Shown here: piece by piece, positions 1-7,808 of the stretch
How positions within the stretch are numbered: the first letter of the stretch is position 1
Layout of the letters: each line of letters starts with the position of its first letter
NCBI GenBank assembly: GCA_043817345.1
Contig: JBDRGZ010000008.1
Coordinates: forward strand, 1-40,942
Origin: CAYSXS01 sp043817345
GTDB taxonomy: Bacteria > Patescibacteriota > Patescibacteriia > UBA2196
Reading direction: 5' to 3'
DNA length: 40,942 nucleotides
The notes under the pieces: generated by a model
The model's database searches: none
Told to the model about the DNA's origin: nothing
Seen by the model: the letters and a program-made list of their open reading frames with translations, nothing else
Position numbers and translations under genes: made by a program

Positions 1-39
1 ATTTGACATAAATATTAACAATTATGTTAACCCGTATCC

Positions 40-68
40 ATTATATCATAATTTTTAGAAAAAAGCAA
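40..68 (-). promoter_or_regulatory. Promoter reading out of the left window edge
   Basis: On the minus strand TTGCTT (68-63) and TATAAT (45-40) are separated by 17 bases, with TG one base upstream of the -10 (extended -10). The start point would fall near base 33, so the gene lies beyond the left edge. A small dyad, ACATAA at 6-11 and TTATGT at 22-27, sits in the predicted leader and could be an operator. The rest of 1-158 shows no gene. Confidence 0.5.
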
Positions 69-158
69 TGCTTCTCTTTTCGGGTTTGGAGTATGTTCAT
101 TTATCTTGTACAAATATGTACAGAATAAAAGAACCAAAAAATAAAAATTAAAAATCTT

Positions 159-245
159 CGGAGGAGGCGAGATTCGAACTCGCGGTACCTGTTAAGATAC
201 GTCACTTTTCGAAAGTGATCCGTTCAACCGCTCCGGCACTCCTCC
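159..245 (-). tRNA. tRNA-Ser (anticodon CGA)
   Basis: The minus strand folds as a class II tRNA. The acceptor GGAGGAG pairs with CTCCTCC, and a long variable arm is present. The T arm is GCGAG-TTCGAAT-CTCGC. The anticodon stem TCACT/AGTGA encloses loop TTCGAAA, giving anticodon CGA (reads UCG). The discriminator is G and CCA is not encoded. The 5' 44 bases also serve as the end of the upstream membrane-protein gene, so this tRNA is probably cut out of that transcript or uses a promoter inside that gene. Confidence 0.95.
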
Positions 246-1431
246 TTACAACTATCATACCAACAATTATCCAAAACAAAACACTTAGATCATTTTTAAA
301 ATATGGCACATCAACCAACCCATGGATTAATAGAGCGGTCATTGTTGACATAACAATAACCGACAATTTATCATATTTTTTAAAACCATATATATAAAAA
401 TATATGATGAGTAAGATAAAGGAGAATAAGCCCAGTAAACTAATTTCTGACCAAAAGTTTAAAAATACATTGTGTGGGTATAGATAAACCTCAATATATT
501 CTTTTTCATGAAAAGGAGCAACTGCAGTTTGATAACCAGCTAACCCAGCCCCTAAGATTGGTTTTGTCTTTAACATCTCCCAAGTTTCAGACCACATTTC
601 TAAACGTGTAGAAACAGAATCTCCACCAGTTACGGTTGGTGTACCTTTTAAATTAATTTTTCCAGTCCCGATTAATAAGCCTCCCAACAATATTACAACA
701 ATTAAGATACTAATAAAATATTTTCTATGTTTTTTGTAAAACAAAGTATAAAAAATTAATCCAAAAAGAATGGCTATTAATGCTCCTTTAGATTTTGTAA
801 AATATATTGCCAAAGTCCCTAAAACAAACGGTAACCAATATATATATTTCTTAATAGATAATCCTAAAAACAATACAGTTAATGGAGCTAGATACAAAGC
901 AAGGGCGTTAGGATAAGAAAAAAAACTAGTTACTCTACGAGTAACTTCATTTTGCCAAAAAGGGTTGTTAATAAACACACCTGTAAATTTCTGATAAATA
1001 GCGAACAGACTTAAAATAACGACTTGAACACCAAAAATTATAAAAACATTCTTCAAATCTTCTTTTTTTAAAGTAGTAACAAAAATAATTAAGAACAATA
1101 TTGGTTCAATAAAGTATGCTTTCCAAATACCAAGTACAGAACTAAAATTAGGTGAAATAAACACAGAAATAGTAGCAGATATTAAAAATAAAAAAATAGG
1201 GATTAAAAATCCTTTATTAACCTTCAACTTTTTAAAATTTTTAATTAACCAAATAAGAAATAGCATCAATATCCCACCTTCTAATAATGTGGTTGGCAAA
1301 TTAAAAACTTCAAATCTAATCAAATATGCTGGTAAAGTAAAGATTACCCAATAAATACCATATTTAAGGTTTTTAGAGGATAGAAATATAAATAAAAGAA
1401 AATATATTACAAGTAATATATACATAAACAT
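202..1431 (-). CDS. O-antigen ligase / Wzy-like polysaccharide polymerase
   Basis: A 409-residue polytopic membrane protein with about ten or more hydrophobic segments. It belongs to the O-antigen ligase/polymerase (Wzy_C) family. The best marks are the extracytoplasmic loop near residues 275-325, with TRLEMWSETWEML, then KPILGAGLAGYQ and YPHNVFLNFWSEISLLG. Such proteins join or polymerise lipid-linked glycans on the outer face of the membrane. It follows the flippase with a 1-base gap, so the two probably form one surface-polysaccharide operon. The reading frame runs 44 bases into the tRNA-Ser gene, and the last 14 residues (RSAGAVERITFEK and neighbours) are encoded by tRNA sequence. Whether it is a ligase or a polymerase cannot be told from sequence. 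Confidence 0.85.
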   Translation of the reverse strand: MFMYILLVIYFLLFIFLSSKNLKYGIYWVIFTLPAYLIRFEVFNLPTTLLEGGILMLFLIWLIKNFKKLKVNKGFLIPIFLFLISATISVFISPNFSSVLGIWKAYFIEPILFLIIFVTTLKKEDLKNVFIIFGVQVVILSLFAIYQKFTGVFINNPFWQNEVTRRVTSFFSYPNALALYLAPLTVLFLGLSIKKYIYWLPFVLGTLAIYFTKSKGALIAILFGLIFYTLFYKKHRKYFISILIVVILLGGLLIGTGKINLKGTPTVTGGDSVSTRLEMWSETWEMLKTKPILGAGLAGYQTAVAPFHEKEYIEVYLYPHNVFLNFWSEISLLGLFSFILLIIYFYIYGFKKYDKLSVIVMSTMTALLIHGLVDVPYFKNDLSVLFWIIVGMIVVRRSAGAVERITFEK

Positions 1432-1432
1432 G

Positions 1433-2845
1433 TTATTTTCTTAAAAAACTCATTATTAACTCTTTTTTCAATGCACCAAATAAATATATTAAAAAGAAAT
1501 ATATAAAACCACCTAAGATTACAGAAATCAATAAACCAAAATTACCAAAATATAAAGCCATGAACATAACTATACTTGCTAATAAACTTTTTAAACTAAT
1601 ACTAAAATTTGTTTTAAACTTAAGTGTTTTCTTAACCATAACCCAAGAAGCAATCAGGATAAATAGTTCAACAGCTGCAGTAATGGTTCCAGCTGCATAA
1701 AACGAATATTTTGGAATAAAAATAAAATACAAAATAAGGGCAAGAACAGCAGCCAAGATATAATATTTCATCATCTGCTTCTGCTTATTAATAGCCACGA
1801 CAGTAAAAGTAGATAAATGAGCCAAGAATATTATACCTGTAGCAACAATTAAAATTTGTAAAACAGGTGCAGACGCTAAAAACTCTTTTCCAGCAATTAA
1901 ATTAATAATTTGTTTAGCCATTACTAAAGTACCAAAAATCATTGGCCAAACAATTAAAGACAAACCATCAAATGCTTTCTGAAAAATACGTTTAAATTTC
2001 TCAATGTTATTTCTAGAAAACTCGCCAGATAAATGAGGAGAAACCAAACCCATAAAAATAACAGGGAAAGCAATTAAAACTTCTAATATTTTGTATGGTG
2101 CTCCATATAGCCCCACTGTTGAGGCTGGATGATACAAAGAAAGGATAATTGTGTCAGCTTTAAAATATATCATTGAAAAAATCATATACGTAGCAACTGG
2201 CCAAGATTTTCTTAAAATACTTTTCCAAATATCTTTATCAAAAGCCAAAGTAAAAGGTAATAACTTCCTTACACATATTAAACTAATTAAAATATGTGCA
2301 GAAAAACCAATTACGACTACCCACAAAGCAGCATAAAATCCTAAATCAAATAGCACAACTAATATTGCTAAGCCTAAAATTAAAATCTTTCCAACAATCT
2401 CTGCTAAAGCAGCATAGATTGTTTTCATTTCTTTTTGAAAATACGCAACCAATATTTGATCACTCATATGCATCAAAACAGAGATAGAAACAATTAAAAC
2501 ACCTAGTTTAACCAATAGAGGATATGGGAAAAGCCAAATTAAGCCGCCCGCAATTAACATTAAAACAATACCTGAAACAAAACGCATAGTGAATATATTG
2601 CTATATATCTTTTTTTGATCTACCCCATCTCTGCCAAGTTCATGGATTGTGATTAGATATAGTCCTAAATCACCAATTGTAGAGAAAAAGAATAGATATG
2701 CATAAATAGTTGTGAAATGACCATAACCCTCTGTGCCTAAATATCTAGCCAACAAACCAACAAAAATAACTCCTAATGCAGAAGCTGAAAATTTACCTAT
2801 AGTATGAATAATTGTATTAAAAGTAATTTTTTTAGTTAAACTCAT
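1433..2845 (-). CDS. Oligosaccharide flippase family protein (Wzx/MOP-type)
   Basis: A 470-residue membrane protein with about 12-14 hydrophobic segments and the opening typical of polysaccharide-export flippases: a short basic start, then a helix, then a GxxxxGxLLARYLGTEGYG-like stretch near residues 24-45. Members of this MOP-superfamily group move lipid-linked oligosaccharides across the inner membrane. It sits 1 base before the O-antigen ligase-like gene, which fits a glycan export and assembly pair. A promoter 6 bases upstream of the ATG predicts a leaderless mRNA. The substrate is unknown. No glycosyltransferase lies next to the pair within the window. Confidence 0.88.
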   Translation of the reverse strand: MSLTKKITFNTIIHTIGKFSASALGVIFVGLLARYLGTEGYGHFTTIYAYLFFFSTIGDLGLYLITIHELGRDGVDQKKIYSNIFTMRFVSGIVLMLIAGGLIWLFPYPLLVKLGVLIVSISVLMHMSDQILVAYFQKEMKTIYAALAEIVGKILILGLAILVVLFDLGFYAALWVVVIGFSAHILISLICVRKLLPFTLAFDKDIWKSILRKSWPVATYMIFSMIYFKADTIILSLYHPASTVGLYGAPYKILEVLIAFPVIFMGLVSPHLSGEFSRNNIEKFKRIFQKAFDGLSLIVWPMIFGTLVMAKQIINLIAGKEFLASAPVLQILIVATGIIFLAHLSTFTVVAINKQKQMMKYYILAAVLALILYFIFIPKYSFYAAGTITAAVELFILIASWVMVKKTLKFKTNFSISLKSLLASIVMFMALYFGNFGLLISVILGGFIYFFLIYLFGALKKELIMSFLRK

Positions 2846-2851
2846 GACATT

Positions 2852-2880
2852 ATTCTAACATTTAAACTTTGATATTTCAA
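2852..2880 (-). promoter_or_regulatory. Promoter of the flippase operon (leaderless)
   Basis: On the minus strand TTGAAA (2880-2875) and TAGAAT (2857-2852) are 17 bases apart. Transcription would start about 7 bases after the -10, at or next to the A of the ATG at 2845. It lies back to back with the smc promoter. Confidence 0.55.
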
Positions 2881-2896
2881 TCATATGGGATATAAT
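2869..2896 (+). promoter_or_regulatory. Promoter of smc
   Basis: TTGATA at 2869-2874 and a consensus TATAAT at 2891-2896 with a 16-base spacer. The expected start near 2902-2904 falls inside the hairpin that follows directly. The position supports the start of smc at 2943 rather than an upstream GTG. Confidence 0.6.
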
Positions 2897-2921
2897 AAAG
2901 GTGTTCCACCGGAACACCTTT
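2897..2921 (+). promoter_or_regulatory. Terminator-like hairpin at the start of the smc transcript
   Basis: AAAGGTGTTCC (2897-2907) and GGAACACCTTT (2911-2921) form an 11-bp perfect stem with an ACC loop, followed by a T-rich run. It looks like an intrinsic terminator, but both flanking genes diverge from here, so it ends neither. It could act as an attenuator or as a 5' stabilising hairpin of the smc mRNA. Confidence 0.6.
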
Positions 2922-2942
2922 TATTTTTTAATTAAAGACATT

Positions 2943-5201
2943 ATGTATCTAGAAAAGTTAGAAATTAATGGTTTTAAATCCTTTGCTCATAAGGTTGACT
3001 TAGAGTTCAAACCAGGTATTACTGCTGTGGTTGGGCCAAATGGTGGAGGAAAATCAAATTTTAGCGACTCAATCCGTTGGGTTTTGGGCGAACAAAGTCT
3101 AAAACTTTTACGTGGAAAAAAATCTGAAGATGTAATCTTTTCTGGTTCAGATAAAAAGGCTCGCCTAGGCATGGCTGAGGTTTCTTTGCATTTCAACAAT
3201 GAAAAAGATAAATCTGGTGTAGGAATGTCTGAAATATGTATTACTAGAAAACTATACCGCAACGGAGACAGTGAATATTTAATAAACAAACAAAAAACCC
3301 GTTTATCTGATATTCATATGTTATTAGCCAAAGTTGGTGTGGCCAGGACAAGTTACTCAATTATTGGTCAAGGAATGATAGATAATTTTCTTTTAGCCTC
3401 ACCACAAGATAGAAAAGAATTTTTTGAAGAAGCTTCTGGAGTTAAGCCTTTACAAATTAAAAGGGGTCAGACTTTAAATAAGCTAGAACACACAGAAGAA
3501 AATTTAGAAACAGCTACAATCCAATTAAAAGAAATATCTCCTAGATTATATTCTTTAACCAGACAAATTAAACGCTTAGAACGTAGAGCAGAAGTTGAAT
3601 TAAAACTTAAAGACTTACAATTTAAATACTATAGTTCAATCTGGCACGAAATAAACAACAAATGGAAAGAAAAACATAACCAATTAAAAGATATATCAAA
3701 AAAACAAGAAAATATTCAAAATGAAGTTAATAAAGCACAAAAAGAATTAGCTGATTTAACCAAAGATAATGTAAAATCTGACACAACTCAAAGATTACAA
3801 AATAAATACCAAGAAGCAATGAACTCAAAAATGCAGCTTAGTTCAGAATTATCTAATTTAAAGATCAAAAACATACAAGAAACACAACATACAGTTCAAA
3901 AAAAGAATATACCTTATGAAACTAGTCAAAAGGTAATAAAAATACTAAAAGAGGTAGAAGAATTAAAAATTAAAATCATAGATGCTTTTACGGATAGAGA
4001 TTATACTAATGCTGAAAAATATTTTAATGAACAAATACAACTACTTAACCAGATTAATGAATTTTTAATTCCATATAAAAGTGAAGAAAAAATCGTTGAA
4101 CAAAAATCAAACAACAATCAAGGACAAATAGAAAAACTAGAAAAAGAAATTCAAGAACTTAATAAAACAATTGAAGAAATTCAAGAAAACATTAAAAAAG
4201 AAAATAACAAAGAGAAAGAAGAACGTTCACAAATCTGGCAAGTCCAACAAAAATACCAAACCGAGCAACAAAAGTTAAACTCAATCTCTAACGAAGCCAA
4301 CGAACTGCGCATAGAACTGGCTCGTTTGGAAACAAAAAAGGATGATTTAGAGCAAGACATAAATCAAGATTTAGAAAATCTGGAAGAAATCAAAAACGCA
4401 CAAACAAACAATTTATCAGAAGAAGAAAAACGAACAAAGGTTACAGAAATTGGAAAATTAAAACACCAATTAGAATTAATTGGTGGAATAGATCCTGAAG
4501 TTCAAACAGAATACGAACAAATTAAAGAACGTCATGAATTTCTTTCCAGTCAAATTGATGATTTACGAAGCTCAATAGATTCTTTGGAAAAATTAATCCT
4601 AGAGCTTGATGAAAGTATTAAAAAACAATTTGAAATTAGTTTTAAAGTTATCAATGAAGAATTTCAAAAACATTTCAAAACTTTATTTGCTGGCGGTAAA
4701 GCAAAGTTAATTTTAATCAAAGAGCAAGATGTAGAAAACAACAAAACCGAGACAATAAATAACGGAGAAGAAAACCTGGAAGAAATTATTGAAGAACCAA
4801 CTGAAACAGATAGAATTAAAAATAGATTAAAACATAATATGTATTCTGGTGTAGAAATTGAAGCAACACCACCTGGTAAAAAATTAAAATCTATAAACAT
4901 GCTTTCAGGTGGAGAACGTGCCATGACAAGTATTGCATTACTTTGTGCTATTATCTCATCAAAACCTTCTCCTTTCATTATTCTAGACGAAGTTGATGCA
5001 GCCTTAGATGAAGCTAATTCAATCCGTTACGCTGAAATTGTAGAAAATCTTGCACACAAATCTCAATTTGTAATCATCACTCACAACAGAGCTACGATGG
5101 AAAAAGCAGACATTCTTTACGGTGTTACTATGGGCGACGACGGGATGTCAACTGTATTATCATTAAAATTAGAAGGCGCAGAGAAATATACTAATCGGTG
5201 A
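2943..5201 (+). CDS. smc: Short SMC-type chromosome segregation ATPase
   Basis: A 752-residue SMC-family protein of chromosome organisation. The head parts are intact: N-terminal FKSF, Walker A GPNGGGKSN at residues 31-39, a Q-loop region near 141 (IIGQGMIDNFL), the signature LSGGERAM at 654, and Walker B FIILDEVDAALDE near 678. Long charged coiled-coil stretches cover roughly residues 165-320 and 380-590. Bacterial SMCs are usually near 1150-1200 residues with a globular hinge of about 150 residues between the arms. Here only about 60 non-coil residues (320-380) lie in the middle and no hinge signature is seen. An alternative GTG start at 2901 would add 14 residues, but that start lies inside the promoter-proximal hairpin. 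Whether it is true SMC or an SMC-like repair ATPase is open; the head and Walker B favour SMC. Confidence 0.88.
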   Translation: MYLEKLEINGFKSFAHKVDLEFKPGITAVVGPNGGGKSNFSDSIRWVLGEQSLKLLRGKKSEDVIFSGSDKKARLGMAEVSLHFNNEKDKSGVGMSEICITRKLYRNGDSEYLINKQKTRLSDIHMLLAKVGVARTSYSIIGQGMIDNFLLASPQDRKEFFEEASGVKPLQIKRGQTLNKLEHTEENLETATIQLKEISPRLYSLTRQIKRLERRAEVELKLKDLQFKYYSSIWHEINNKWKEKHNQLKDISKKQENIQNEVNKAQKELADLTKDNVKSDTTQRLQNKYQEAMNSKMQLSSELSNLKIKNIQETQHTVQKKNIPYETSQKVIKILKEVEELKIKIIDAFTDRDYTNAEKYFNEQIQLLNQINEFLIPYKSEEKIVEQKSNNNQGQIEKLEKEIQELNKTIEEIQENIKKENNKEKEERSQIWQVQQKYQTEQQKLNSISNEANELRIELARLETKKDDLEQDINQDLENLEEIKNAQTNNLSEEEKRTKVTEIGKLKHQLELIGGIDPEVQTEYEQIKERHEFLSSQIDDLRSSIDSLEKLILELDESIKKQFEISFKVINEEFQKHFKTLFAGGKAKLILIKEQDVENNKTETINNGEENLEEIIEEPTETDRIKNRLKHNMYSGVEIEATPPGKKLKSINMLSGGERAMTSIALLCAIISSKPSPFIILDEVDAALDEANSIRYAEIVENLAHKSQFVIITHNRATMEKADILYGVTMGDDGMSTVLSLKLEGAEKYTNR

Positions 5202-5204
5202 TTC

Positions 5205-5229
5205 GTCCTGCCTAAAAGTCGCTCAGGAC
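5205..5229. repeat. Dispersed palindromic repeat, copy 1
   Basis: GTCCTG (5205-5210) and CAGGAC (5224-5229) form a stem around a loop. The 18-base core at 5211-5228 (CCTAAAAGTCGCTCAGGA) recurs exactly at 10916-10933. The copy sits in the 45-base gap between smc and the methyltransferase. Confidence 0.6.
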
Positions 5230-5246
5230 AGGATAGAAAAAATAAA

Positions 5247-6005
5247 ATGGATATTCAACAAGCAAAACAAATCATTAATTTAACAAAAGAGTCGTATGAT
5301 AATATTGCGACCTCTTTTTCTAATTCACGCAGTACTAACTGGCCAGATGTTAAAAATTTAGTTAAGGAATATATAAAGGATGACCCCAGTGAGACAACAA
5401 AAACGTCTCACGGGGCAAGCAAAATATTAGATCTTGGTTGTGGTAACGGAAGACTACTCCAACTTTTAAAAAACAAAAATATATCATATACAGGACTTGA
5501 TAATTCAAATAAATTAATCCAAAAAGCCAAAAAAGAGTACCAAGAAAAAAATATTACATTTATAACAGATGATATATTAGACTTAAGTCAATTTAAATCT
5601 AATTCTTTTGACAAAATATTTATGGTTGCTAGCTTTAACCATATCCCCTCTAAAGAATTACAAAAGAAAGTCATAACAAACCTATATAGAATCTTAAAAA
5701 AAGATGGCATACTAATTATGACAAACTGGAATTTATGGCAAATTGGAACTAAAAAAAATATCTGGCGATATAAGTTTAAACATAATTATCAAATACCCAA
5801 TTCAAAATATAAATTAAAATTCAAAGAAATATTAACTCTTTGGCAAAACAAACACCCTTTATTCTATTATGCTTTTACTTTAAAAGAATTAAAAAAACTT
5901 TTTATAAAAACTGGTTTTAAAATTTTAAAGAATAAATATATGGCAAAAAATAAATCCGCTCATTGGTGGAGCGGATGGAATATAATTTCTATTGGAGAAA
6001 AGTAA
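5247..6005 (+). CDS. Class I SAM-dependent methyltransferase
   Basis: A 252-residue protein with a Rossmann methyltransferase core. Motif I is ILDLGCGNGRLLQLL near residues 61-75, followed by an acidic motif (YTGLDNSNKLI), a TDDILDL motif and the post-motif region FDKIFMVASFNHI. The methyl acceptor cannot be told; the layout resembles small-molecule or tRNA wobble (AlkB-homologue 8-like) methyltransferases. A GC-rich inverted repeat at 5384-5415 is embedded in frame just before motif I and encodes an apparent extra linker. The gene ends at a bidirectional terminator shared with trpS. Confidence 0.85.
   Translation: MDIQQAKQIINLTKESYDNIATSFSNSRSTNWPDVKNLVKEYIKDDPSETTKTSHGASKILDLGCGNGRLLQLLKNKNISYTGLDNSNKLIQKAKKEYQEKNITFITDDILDLSQFKSNSFDKIFMVASFNHIPSKELQKKVITNLYRILKKDGILIMTNWNLWQIGTKKNIWRYKFKHNYQIPNSKYKLKFKEILTLWQNKHPLFYYAFTLKELKKLFIKTGFKILKNKYMAKNKSAHWWSGWNIISIGEK
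5384..5415 (+). repeat. GC-rich palindrome inside a coding sequence
   Basis: CCCC-A-GTGAGAC (5384-5395) pairs with GTCTCACGGGG (5405-5415) around a 9-base loop: 11 pairs with one bulged A. It lies in frame in the methyltransferase gene and codes for a hydrophilic linker (DPSETTKTSHGA) before motif I. Confidence 0.65.
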
Positions 6006-6028
6006 AAATCCCGCATTAGCGGGATTTT
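6005..6028. terminator. Bidirectional intrinsic terminator
   Basis: AAAATCCCGC (6005-6014) and GCGGGATTTT (6019-6028) form a 10-bp stem with loop ATTA. T-runs on both strands suit the convergent methyltransferase (plus) and trpS (minus) genes. Confidence 0.85.
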
Positions 6029-6047
6029 AAAATTATCACATTTCTTA

Positions 6048-7007
6048 TTACAACAAACCAACCAGTTTTTTAATCTCAGTCATATTCTTTTCAGCAATCT
6101 CTTTAGCTCTTTTAGCACCCTCCTCTAAAACTTTTTCTACGTATTTTCTATCTTTCAATAGTTTCTCTCTTTTTTCTTGCATTGGTTTAAGGTGAGCAAC
6201 AATAGCTTCTGTTAATGCTGGTTTTAATTCTGAATATTTTATACTTTTATCTTTAAATTCATCTCTAAATTTTTTAATCAATTTTTTATCATCAGAAAAT
6301 TCTTCTAATAAATCAATTAAATTTAAAGCTCCTTCATCAGTTGTTACAGCTGATTTTATTTTTTCTTCTATCATCTCTGGAGAATCTGACAAAGCAATAT
6401 ATGATTTTTCTCCTAAGGATTTAGACATTTTCTTGTCTGGATCAGACAAAGACATTACCCTGGCAGTTTTAGTTAGTCTAACATCTGGTTCTGGAAAATA
6501 TTTACCAAATCTATTATTAAATTTTCTAGCAACTATTCTAGTTAATTCAACATGTTGTTGTTGGTCTTGCCCTACAGGTATTATTTCTCCTTTATATAAC
6601 ATAATATCAGCAGCCATTAAAACAGGGTAATCAAATAACCCCGTATTAATATTAGCTTTTTGTCTTTCAGCTTTATCTTTAAACTGAGTCATTCTTTCTA
6701 ACTCCGCTACCGGGGTAACACAATTTAAAATCCATGTTAATTCTGTATGTTCATGTACTTTTGATTGAACAAAAATAATTGATTTTTCAGGATCAATACC
6801 AGTAGCTAAAAAATCTACAGCTGTATTTAAAACCTGTTCTTGTTTCTTTTTTGGATCATAATCTTGTGTAATTGAATGATAGTCAACCACACAAAACATT
6901 GAATCATATTCATTTTGAATATCAACCCATTGCTTTAATGCGCCTAAATAATTACCTATGTGCAATTCACCAGTTGGTTGAATTGCTGAAAATAGTCTTT
7001 TTTTCAT
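6048..7007 (-). CDS. trpS: Tryptophan--tRNA ligase
   Basis: A 319-residue class I aminoacyl-tRNA synthetase that charges tRNA-Trp. The HIGH-type signature is HIGN at residues 16-19 (LHIGNYLGALKQW) and the KMSKS loop is present as KKMSKSLG near residue 195. DYHSIT and DQQQHVELTR are typical TrpRS motifs for substrate binding and the dimer core. The length matches bacterial TrpRS (about 330). It is a single-gene unit that converges on the methyltransferase and diverges from the toxin-antitoxin pair. No T-box or trp attenuator is visible upstream. Confidence 0.97.
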   Translation of the reverse strand: MKKRLFSAIQPTGELHIGNYLGALKQWVDIQNEYDSMFCVVDYHSITQDYDPKKKQEQVLNTAVDFLATGIDPEKSIIFVQSKVHEHTELTWILNCVTPVAELERMTQFKDKAERQKANINTGLFDYPVLMAADIMLYKGEIIPVGQDQQQHVELTRIVARKFNNRFGKYFPEPDVRLTKTARVMSLSDPDKKMSKSLGEKSYIALSDSPEMIEEKIKSAVTTDEGALNLIDLLEEFSDDKKLIKKFRDEFKDKSIKYSELKPALTEAIVAHLKPMQEKREKLLKDRKYVEKVLEEGAKRAKEIAEKNMTEIKKLVGLL

Positions 7008-7063
7008 ATGTTTTAAGTTTATATGAAAAAAACTTTTTTAGCAAGAAAAATTTTTTCCACAGT

Positions 7064-7091
7064 TTGTCTTTTATTTAAAATGTGCTATAAT
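7064..7091 (+). promoter_or_regulatory. Promoter of the AbiE-like toxin-antitoxin pair
   Basis: TTGTCT (7064-7069), a 16-base spacer and consensus TATAAT (7086-7091), with an upstream TG (extended -10). Transcription would start near 7098. This lies inside the longest possible frame (ATG at 7023), so the toxin start must be the ATG at 7125. Confidence 0.65.
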
Positions 7092-7124
7092 ATAGATGTT
7101 AATAAGTTAATAATATCATTAAGT

Positions 7125-7808
7125 ATGTTACATCAAGATTTAGTAGAAAATTTAGCTAAAGAATTAAAAATTGCACCACTAAGTATTATTCGGGAAAATT
7201 TAGAAATGGAAGTTTTAAACGAAATCAGCAAAACAAAATTAACAAATAATTTAATCTTTTATGGTGGTACTGCTTTACGTTTAGCATATAATAGTTTTAG
7301 ATTTTCAGAAGGTCTTGATTTTTTATTAACTAAAAACTCAAAATCAGATGAAAAAGAACTTAAAATTGCATTAAATAATGTTGTAAAAAATAATCCGGGT
7401 GTAGTTTTAGAAGAAGTAATTGAAAAAAGAAATACACTTTTTGGATTATTAAAAATTAATCACACTTTACTAAAGCATCCAATTAGAATTAAAATTGAAA
7501 TATGTAAAAAGAAAAATGGTATAAAAAAAGAAAACAAACTATTAATTTCACCAACCACAAATCTGGAAGTTATTTTTCCAACTGTTGATTTAGAATCAAT
7601 TTATAAGACAAAGCTCGAGGCATTAAAAAATCGTGATTTGGCCCGTGACTGGTTTGATTTATGGTATTTAAATCAAAAATTAAATAATAAACAAAAACCA
7701 GACAAAAAATTTAATTTTAATAAACAAGAGTTTGCCAAAGAATTAAAAAGGTTTTTACCACAAAATAAATGGAATATTATTCAAACTGTGATTAAATTTT
7801 ATGAATAA
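7125..7808 (+). CDS. AbiEii/AbiGii-type nucleotidyltransferase toxin (altered active site)
   Basis: A 227-residue protein of the AbiEii family, the nucleotidyltransferase toxin of type IV toxin-antitoxin and abortive-infection systems. It carries the FYGGTALRLAY motif and, 12 residues later, the RFSEGLDF metal-binding segment, then a C-terminal DLARDWFDLWYL motif. The family normally has SEDxDF, so the first aspartate of the DxD pair is glycine here, and activity may be reduced or lost. The start at 7125 is set by the promoter at 7064-7091. The stop overlaps the antitoxin start by 8 bases. The usual order is antitoxin first; here it is reversed. Confidence 0.82.
   Translation: MLHQDLVENLAKELKIAPLSIIRENLEMEVLNEISKTKLTNNLIFYGGTALRLAYNSFRFSEGLDFLLTKNSKSDEKELKIALNNVVKNNPGVVLEEVIEKRNTLFGLLKINHTLLKHPIRIKIEICKKKNGIKKENKLLISPTTNLEVIFPTVDLESIYKTKLEALKNRDLARDWFDLWYLNQKLNNKQKPDKKFNFNKQEFAKELKRFLPQNKWNIIQTVIKFYE

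Noticed and set aside
2901..2942. Upstream GTG start for smc, adding 14 residues
   Set aside because: It lies inside a perfect hairpin at the predicted transcription start, and the family begins at MYLEKLEINGFKSF (2943).
2943..5201. UGA recoded as glycine (as in some CPR lineages)
   Set aside because: smc and other genes end at TGA exactly where the family ends, so UGA is a stop here.
7023..7124. Longer start for the AbiEii-like toxin
   Set aside because: A consensus promoter (7064-7091) lies within it, and the first residues do not match the family.
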